Shown here: positions 59,388 to 64,000 of the stretch, piece after piece
How positions within the stretch are numbered: the first letter of the stretch is position 1
Layout of the letters: each line of letters starts with the position of its first letter
From: Pseudomonas sp. R4-35-07
Lineage (GTDB): Bacteria > Pseudomonadota > Gammaproteobacteria > Pseudomonadales > Pseudomonadaceae
Direction: 5' to 3'
Assembly (NCBI RefSeq): GCF_003852235.1
Contig: NZ_CP027732.1
Location: forward strand, 1 to 64,000
DNA length: 64,000 nt
The notes under the pieces: model-generated
The model's database searches: none
The model's input: only the letters and a program-made list of their open reading frames with translations
What the model was told of the DNA's origin: nothing
Made by a program: the position numbers and the translations under genes

Positions 59388-59752
59388 GAAGGCTCCGGTC
59401 AGGCGTAGGAAAAGAGAGAGGATAAGGTAGCTCGGTTATACGAGCACCTAAGACGCATTTGTCATAATTATTTCATGGTTATACGCACACGTTATATCGA
59501 ATTGCCATCGCTCGTCGGATAAACGATTCCGCCGCCCGTTTTATTGGGCCCGTCTGTCTGTTTTCACTCATTTGCCCCTACACATTGCGGGGTCGCTGCG
59601 GCTGTCTATACTCGGATTTGTAGGCAATTGGCTGATGACGCCCGACTGCATGACGCAGCAAGGCTTGGCGGTGGTAAGCAGTTTGGAAGCCGCTCCCTTC
59701 GCCGCAGGTGCAAACCGGCGGGATAACAAGAAACATAAAAGGGGAACCCGCA
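59388..59752. other. Upstream region of the cox operon
   Basis: About 365 bases without a convincing gene, between the divergent hypothetical gene and coxB. It is AT-richer than its surroundings. The best signal is a sigma-70-like promoter at 59585-59612. The region after it gives an untranslated leader of about 135 bases. Confidence 0.6.
59585..59612 (+). promoter_or_regulatory. Candidate sigma-70-type promoter for coxB
   Basis: TTGCGG (59585-59590) and TATACT (59607-59612) are separated by 16 bases. They fit a -35/-10 pair, about 140 bases before the coxB start. In P. aeruginosa this operon is largely expressed in stationary phase, so a sigma-S form of the -10 is also possible. Confidence 0.45.
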
Positions 59753-60880
59753 ATGACGCGACATCCACACGTTTGGATGGGCTTAGTGTTGTCGTCGGTA
59801 TTCGGCCAGGCCCACGCCGCCTGGACAACGAATATGGCGCCAGGTGCTACTGAAGTCAGTCACGCTGTGTTTGACCTGCACATGACCATTTTCTGGATTT
59901 GTGTAGTGATCGGCATCGTTGTGTTTGGCGCGATGTTCTGGTCGATGATCCTGCACCGCAGGTCCACCGGCCAGGTAGCGGCCAAGTTCCACGAAAGCAC
60001 CACGGTGGAAATTCTCTGGACCGTGGTGCCGTTGCTGATCCTGGTGGCCATGGCCATTCCCGCGACCAAGACGTTGATCAACATCTACGACAGCAGTGAG
60101 TCGGATATCGATATCCAGGTCACCGGCTATCAGTGGAAGTGGCATTACAAATACCTGGGCCAGGACGTGGAGTTCTTCAGCAACCTGGCCACACCCGCCG
60201 AGCAAATCCATAACCAGGCCACCAAGGGCGAGCACTACCTTCTCGAAGTCGACCAGCCGCTGGTGTTGCCGGTGGGGGCGAAAGTGCGCTTTCTGGTCAC
60301 CGCCGCCGACGTGATCCACTCCTGGTGGGTGCCGGCCTTTGCGGTCAAGCGTGACGCCATTCCAGGCTTCGTCAATGAAGCCTGGACCCGAGTCGAGAAA
60401 CCCGGCATCTATCGCGGCCAGTGCGCCGAGCTATGCGGCAAGGACCACGGGTTCATGCCCATCGTGGTCGAGGTCAAGTCCAGGGCCGACTACGACACCT
60501 GGCTCGGCGAGCGCAAGCAAGAGGCGGCCAAGCTCAAGGAACTGACCTCCAAGGAATGGACACTCGACGAACTGGTGGCCCGCGGCGACAAGGTCTACCA
60601 CACCACCTGCGTGGCCTGTCACCAGGCTGAAGGCCAGGGCCTGCCGCCCATGTTCCCGGCGCTCAAGGGCTCGAAAATCGCCACCGGGCCTGCCGCCGAT
60701 CACCTGAACCTGGTGTTTCACGGCAAGCCAGGTACCGCGATGGCCGCGTTCGGCAAACAACTCTCGGAAGTCGATATCGCTGCGGTCGTGACCTACGAAC
60801 GCAATGCCTGGGGCAATAACAAAGGCGACATGGTCACGCCAAAAGACGTGCTGGCCATCAAACAGGCGCAAAGTAAATGA
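59753..60880 (+). CDS. coxB: Cytochrome c oxidase subunit II with fused cytochrome c domain
   Basis: A 375-residue subunit of an aa3/caa3-type terminal oxidase. It has a signal peptide, two membrane helices (FWICVVIGIVVFGAMFWSMI, LLILVAMAIPATKTLI), the CuA site in YRGQCAELCGKDHGFMP (Cys, Cys, His, Met) and, at the C-terminus, a cytochrome c domain with CVACHQAEG. The frame is open 15 codons upstream; ATG 59753 follows AGGGGAACC. It heads coxB-coxA-ctaG-coxC. Confidence 0.95.
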   Translation: MTRHPHVWMGLVLSSVFGQAHAAWTTNMAPGATEVSHAVFDLHMTIFWICVVIGIVVFGAMFWSMILHRRSTGQVAAKFHESTTVEILWTVVPLLILVAMAIPATKTLINIYDSSESDIDIQVTGYQWKWHYKYLGQDVEFFSNLATPAEQIHNQATKGEHYLLEVDQPLVLPVGAKVRFLVTAADVIHSWWVPAFAVKRDAIPGFVNEAWTRVEKPGIYRGQCAELCGKDHGFMPIVVEVKSRADYDTWLGERKQEAAKLKELTSKEWTLDELVARGDKVYHTTCVACHQAEGQGLPPMFPALKGSKIATGPAADHLNLVFHGKPGTAMAAFGKQLSEVDIAAVVTYERNAWGNNKGDMVTPKDVLAIKQAQSK

Positions 60881-60938
60881 CAGCCTTCCTTGCCACCGTC
60901 CAGACCCGCCCCGCCCACTCGCTTGCAGGAGAACGGTC

Positions 60939-62525
60939 ATGAGCACTGTGATCGATGACCATGGTCACGCCGACCACGCCCACGGCCCCGCGAAGGGGTT
61001 GATGCGCTGGGTGTTGACCACCAACCATAAAGACATCGGCACGATGTACCTGTGGTTTGCCTTCACCATGTTCCTGCTGGGCGGTTCATTCGCCATGGTG
61101 ATTCGCGCCGAACTGTTCCAGCCCGGCCTGCAGATCGTGCAGCCGGCGTTCTTCAACCAGATGACCACCATGCATGGCCTCATCATGGTGTTCGGTGCGG
61201 TGATGCCGGCCTTTGTCGGCCTGGCGAACTGGATGATCCCGTTGATGATCGGTGCACCGGACATGGCCCTGCCGCGCATGAACAACTTCAGTTTCTGGCT
61301 GCTGCCGGCGGCGTTCCTGTTGCTGGTCTCGACCCTGTTCAGCCCGGGCGGCGGGCCGAATTTCGGCTGGACGTTCTATGCCCCGCTCTCGACCACCTAT
61401 GCGCCGGAAAGCGTGACCTTCTTCATCTTTGCCATCCACCTGATGGGCATCAGTTCGATCATGGGTGCGATCAACGTGGTGGCGACCATCCTCAACTTGC
61501 GCGCGCCGGGCATGACCCTGATGAAAATGCCGCTGTTCGTGTGGACCTGGCTGATCACCGCGTTCCTGCTGATTGCGGTGATGCCGGTGCTGGCCGGTTG
61601 CGTGACCATGATGCTGATGGATATCCACTTCGGCACCAGCTTTTTCAGCGCGTCGGGCGGTGGTGATCCGGTGCTGTTCCAGCACGTGTTCTGGTTTTTT
61701 GGCCACCCTGAGGTGTACATCATGATCCTGCCGGCGTTCGGGGCCGTCAGCTCGATCATTCCGACCTTCTCGCGCAAGCCGTTGTTTGGCTACACCTCGA
61801 TGGTCTACGCCACGGCCAGCATCGCGTTCCTGTCGTTCATCGTGTGGGCGCACCATATGTTCGTGGTCGGTATTCCGCTGGTAGGCGAACTGTTCTTCAT
61901 GTACGCCACCCTGCTGATCGCGGTGCCCACCGGAGTCAAGGTGTTCAACTGGGTCAGCACCATGTGGCAAGGTTCGCTGACCTTCGAGACGCCGATGCTG
62001 TTCGCGGTGGCCTTCGTGATCCTGTTTACCATCGGCGGTTTTTCCGGGCTGATGCTGGCGATCGCGCCGGCGGACTTCCAGTACCACGACACCTACTTCG
62101 TGGTGGCGCATTTCCATTACGTGCTGGTGCCCGGCGCGATCTTCGGCATCTTCGCCTCGGCCTACTACTGGCTGCCGAAATGGACCGGCCACATGTACGA
62201 CGAAACCCTGGGCAAGCTGCACTTCTGGCTGTCCTTCGTGGGCATGAACATGGCGTTCTTCCCGATGCACTTCGTGGGCCTGGCCGGCATGCCGCGCCGG
62301 GTGCCGGACTACAACCTGCAGTTCGCCGACTTCAACATGGTCTCGTCGATTGGCGCGTTCATGTTCGGCGCCACGCAGATTTTCTTCCTGTTTATCGTGA
62401 TCAAGTGCATCCGCGGCGGCCCGCCCGCGCCGGCCAAACCGTGGGATGGCGCCGAAGGCCTGGAGTGGAGCGTGCCCTCGCCCGCGCCGTACCACACCTT
62501 CACCACGCCGCCGGAGGTGAAATGA
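60939..62525 (+). CDS. coxA: Cytochrome c oxidase subunit I
   Basis: A 528-residue heme-copper oxidase subunit that binds heme a and the heme a3-CuB centre. WFFGHPEVYIMILPAFGAVS gives a CuB His and the cross-linked Tyr, AHHMFVVGIP the other CuB histidines, and YFVVAHFHYVL the heme ligands. The N-terminus is His-rich (DDHGHADHAHG). The frame is open 45 codons upstream; ATG 60939 follows GCAGGAGAACGG. A REP pair separates it from ctaG. Confidence 0.97.
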   Translation: MSTVIDDHGHADHAHGPAKGLMRWVLTTNHKDIGTMYLWFAFTMFLLGGSFAMVIRAELFQPGLQIVQPAFFNQMTTMHGLIMVFGAVMPAFVGLANWMIPLMIGAPDMALPRMNNFSFWLLPAAFLLLVSTLFSPGGGPNFGWTFYAPLSTTYAPESVTFFIFAIHLMGISSIMGAINVVATILNLRAPGMTLMKMPLFVWTWLITAFLLIAVMPVLAGCVTMMLMDIHFGTSFFSASGGGDPVLFQHVFWFFGHPEVYIMILPAFGAVSSIIPTFSRKPLFGYTSMVYATASIAFLSFIVWAHHMFVVGIPLVGELFFMYATLLIAVPTGVKVFNWVSTMWQGSLTFETPMLFAVAFVILFTIGGFSGLMLAIAPADFQYHDTYFVVAHFHYVLVPGAIFGIFASAYYWLPKWTGHMYDETLGKLHFWLSFVGMNMAFFPMHFVGLAGMPRRVPDYNLQFADFNMVSSIGAFMFGATQIFFLFIVIKCIRGGPPAPAKPWDGAEGLEWSVPSPAPYHTFTTPPEVK

Positions 62526-62545
62526 ATAAGTCACCCTCGATTCCT

Positions 62546-62637
62546 TGTGGGAGGGGGCTTGCCCCCGATTGCTATCTCACAGCCAAAGGTAGTGTCGACT
62601 GGTACACCGCCATCGGGGGCAAGCCCCCTCCCACATT
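62546..62637. repeat. Paired REP repeat between coxA and ctaG
   Basis: TGTGGGAGGGGGCTTGCCCC and GGGGGCAAGCCCCCTCCCAC form an inverted pair inside the cox operon. It ends 26 bases before the ctaG start. Confidence 0.92.
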
Positions 62638-62663
62638 GATTGTGTCCGCTTTGGGTGGGCGTT

Positions 62664-63215
62664 ATGGCTGACTCCATACCGATCAAACGCCTGGTCACGC
62701 GCCTGCTTATCCTGGTGCTGGCGATGTTCGCCTTCGGCTTCGCCCTGGTGCCGATCTATGACGTGATGTGCAAGGCATTCGGCATCAACGGCAAGACCGG
62801 CGGGCAGTACGAGGGCGAGCAGGTCGTCGACCCGTCGCGCCAGGTGCGGGTGCAGTTCCTGTCCACCAACGCCATCGATATGGTTTGGGATTTTTATGCC
62901 AAGGCCGACGAGGTGGTGGTCAACCCGGGCGCTGTGACCGAGATGCTGTTCGTCGCGTACAACCCGACTGACAAACCGATGACCGCCCAGGCGGTGCCGA
63001 GCATTTCCCCGGCCGAAGCGGCGATGTACTTCCACAAGACCGAGTGTTTTTGCTTCACCCAGCAAGTGTTGCAGCCAGGCGAACGTATCGAGATGCCAGT
63101 GCGCTTCATCGTCGATCGCGCCATGCCTAAGGATGTGAAGCATTTGACCTTGGCCTACACGCTGTTCGATATCACTGCGCGCCAGCCGCCCGTGGCGGCC
63201 CACAGCGGCGGCTAG
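62664..63215 (+). CDS. ctaG: Cytochrome c oxidase assembly protein CtaG (Cox11)
   Basis: A 183-residue copper chaperone that builds the CuB centre of subunit I. It has one N-terminal membrane helix (LLILVLAMFAFGFALVPIYD), then a periplasmic domain with the copper-binding motif HKTECFCFTQQVLQPGE. The frame is open eight codons upstream; ATG 62664 begins the conserved MADSIPIKRL. The ribosome-binding site is weak (GGTGGG). It lies between coxA and coxC, the usual order. Confidence 0.94.
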   Translation: MADSIPIKRLVTRLLILVLAMFAFGFALVPIYDVMCKAFGINGKTGGQYEGEQVVDPSRQVRVQFLSTNAIDMVWDFYAKADEVVVNPGAVTEMLFVAYNPTDKPMTAQAVPSISPAEAAMYFHKTECFCFTQQVLQPGERIEMPVRFIVDRAMPKDVKHLTLAYTLFDITARQPPVAAHSGG

Positions 63216-63250
63216 CTACTGTTTGCCCGCTCAATCAGGAGAGCGAATAC

Positions 63251-64000
63251 ATGTCGACTCATGATACGTACTACGTACCAGCGCAAAGCAAATGGCCGAT
63301 CATTGCCACGATTGGCCTGTTGGTCACCGTGTATGGGCTGGCCGTGTGGTTCAACGATCTCAAGGCGTTGCGCCCGGAATCCCACGGCCCGTGGATCTTC
63401 TTCGTCGGTGGCCTGTTGCTGGCCTACATGCTGTTCGGCTGGTTCGGTGCGGTGATCAAGGAAAGCCGCGCCGGCTTGTACAGTGCGCAGATGGACCGTT
63501 CGTTTCGCTGGGGCATGACTTGGTTCATCTTTTCCGAAGTGATGTTTTTCATCGCGTTTTTCGGCGCTTTGTTTTACGTGCGTGTCTGGGCAGGACCCTG
63601 GCTGGCAGGTGAGGGCCCCAAGGGCATCGCGCATATGCTGTGGCCGAATTTCGAATTCGCCTGGCCATTGCTGAACAACCCGGACCCCACGTTGTACCCG
63701 GCACCCAAAGGCACGATCAGCCCCTGGGGCCTGCCGTTGGTAAACACTATCCTGCTGGTGAGTTCCAGCGTGACCATCACCATCGCCCACCATGCCTTGC
63801 GCAAAGGGCATCGCGGCGCGCTGAAGATCTGGCTGGCGCTCACCGTGCTACTGGGCCTGGCGTTTCTCGGGTTCCAGGCCGAGGAGTACATCCACGCCTA
63901 TAGAGAGCTGGGCCTGACGCTGGGTTCGGGCGTATACGGCGCGACGTTCTTCATGCTCACCGGGTTTCACGGTGCCCACGTGACCATCGGCACGATCATT
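63251..64000 (+). CDS. coxC: Cytochrome c oxidase subunit III (3' end outside window)
   Basis: The first 250 residues of a seven-helix subunit III, cut by the window edge; about 45 more residues would complete it. The start MSTHDTYYVPAQSKWPIIAT follows AGGAGAGCGAATAC. Typical segments are WGMTWFIFSEVMFFIAFFGA, LVNTILLVSSSVTITIAHHA and FFMLTGFHGAHVTIGTI. It closes the cox gene set here. Confidence 0.95.
   Translation, partial: MSTHDTYYVPAQSKWPIIATIGLLVTVYGLAVWFNDLKALRPESHGPWIFFVGGLLLAYMLFGWFGAVIKESRAGLYSAQMDRSFRWGMTWFIFSEVMFFIAFFGALFYVRVWAGPWLAGEGPKGIAHMLWPNFEFAWPLLNNPDPTLYPAPKGTISPWGLPLVNTILLVSSSVTITIAHHALRKGHRGALKIWLALTVLLGLAFLGFQAEEYIHAYRELGLTLGSGVYGATFFMLTGFHGAHVTIGTII

Noticed and set aside
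59572..59853. 93-codon frame overlapping the coxB start
   Set aside because: It overlaps the signal peptide region of coxB in another frame and lacks a ribosome-binding site; the translation matches nothing known to me.

Overview
The window is the replication-origin-proximal part of a Pseudomonas chromosome, most likely of the P. fluorescens group. It opens at dnaA and runs dnaA-dnaN-recF-gyrB, then follows the familiar pseudomonad order (gmhB, glyS-glyQ, tag, trkA-rsmB-fmt-def, dprA, tsaC, hemF-aroE, trpI/trpBA, prlC, aa3 oxidase). The protein sequences, the parS sites (TGTTCCACGTGGAACA type) and the many GTGGGAGGGGGCTTGC repeats between genes all fit that group. I see no rRNA, tRNA, CRISPR array, insertion sequence or prophage.

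Layout. 1-6.2 kb: the dnaA-dnaN-recF-gyrB replication cluster, with parS sites in recF and just after gyrB. 6.3-9.7 kb: a divergent two-component system (OmpR-type regulator and CHASE2 histidine kinase). 9.7-15.8 kb: a lysophosphatidate acyltransferase of the HdtS type, gmhB, glyS-glyQ, tag and an HtrB/LpxL-type acyltransferase. 15.9-20.5 kb, minus strand: def, fmt, rsmB, trkA and a TPR protein. 20.6-26.2 kb: a TsaP-like protein without its LysM domain, dprA, tsaC, a quinone reductase, hemF-aroE. 26.3-31.5 kb: a SulP transporter and choline-sulfate use (betC-choX with a divergent LysR regulator). 31.6-36.3 kb: a DOPA-dioxygenase-like protein and a D-galactonate operon (dgoK-dgoA-dgoD-transporter). 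36.3-39.4 kb: trpBA with divergent trpI. 39.4-44.2 kb: small stress-type and envelope proteins (DUF883, dodecin, two DUF1161 proteins, a flavin monooxygenase, OsmC, two lipoproteins). 44.3-47.2 kb: a stand-alone Tc-toxin C-type RHS protein whose variable C-terminus carries HEVTH. 47.2-50.8 kb: HAD phosphatase, gamma carbonic anhydrase, prlC, YheV-like protein. 51.1-55.0 kb: a three-subunit periplasmic gluconate 2-dehydrogenase-type enzyme. 55.0-58.7 kb: an SOS-box-preceded radical SAM protein, a beta carbonic anhydrase and its SulP partner. 58.7-64.0 kb: a conserved hypothetical and coxB-coxA-ctaG-coxC, the last cut by the window edge.

Most of this is core genome. The parts that stand out are the Tc-type toxin with a metalloprotease-like end and no visible immunity gene, the TsaP homologue that has lost LysM, the hairpin before the radical SAM gene in which terminator, LexA box and ribosome-binding site coincide, the structured spacer between carbonic anhydrase and SulP, the accessory CHASE2 two-component system beside gyrB, and the density of DnaA-box and parS signals. 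Positions of signals and motifs were read by eye; no alignment or search could be run.
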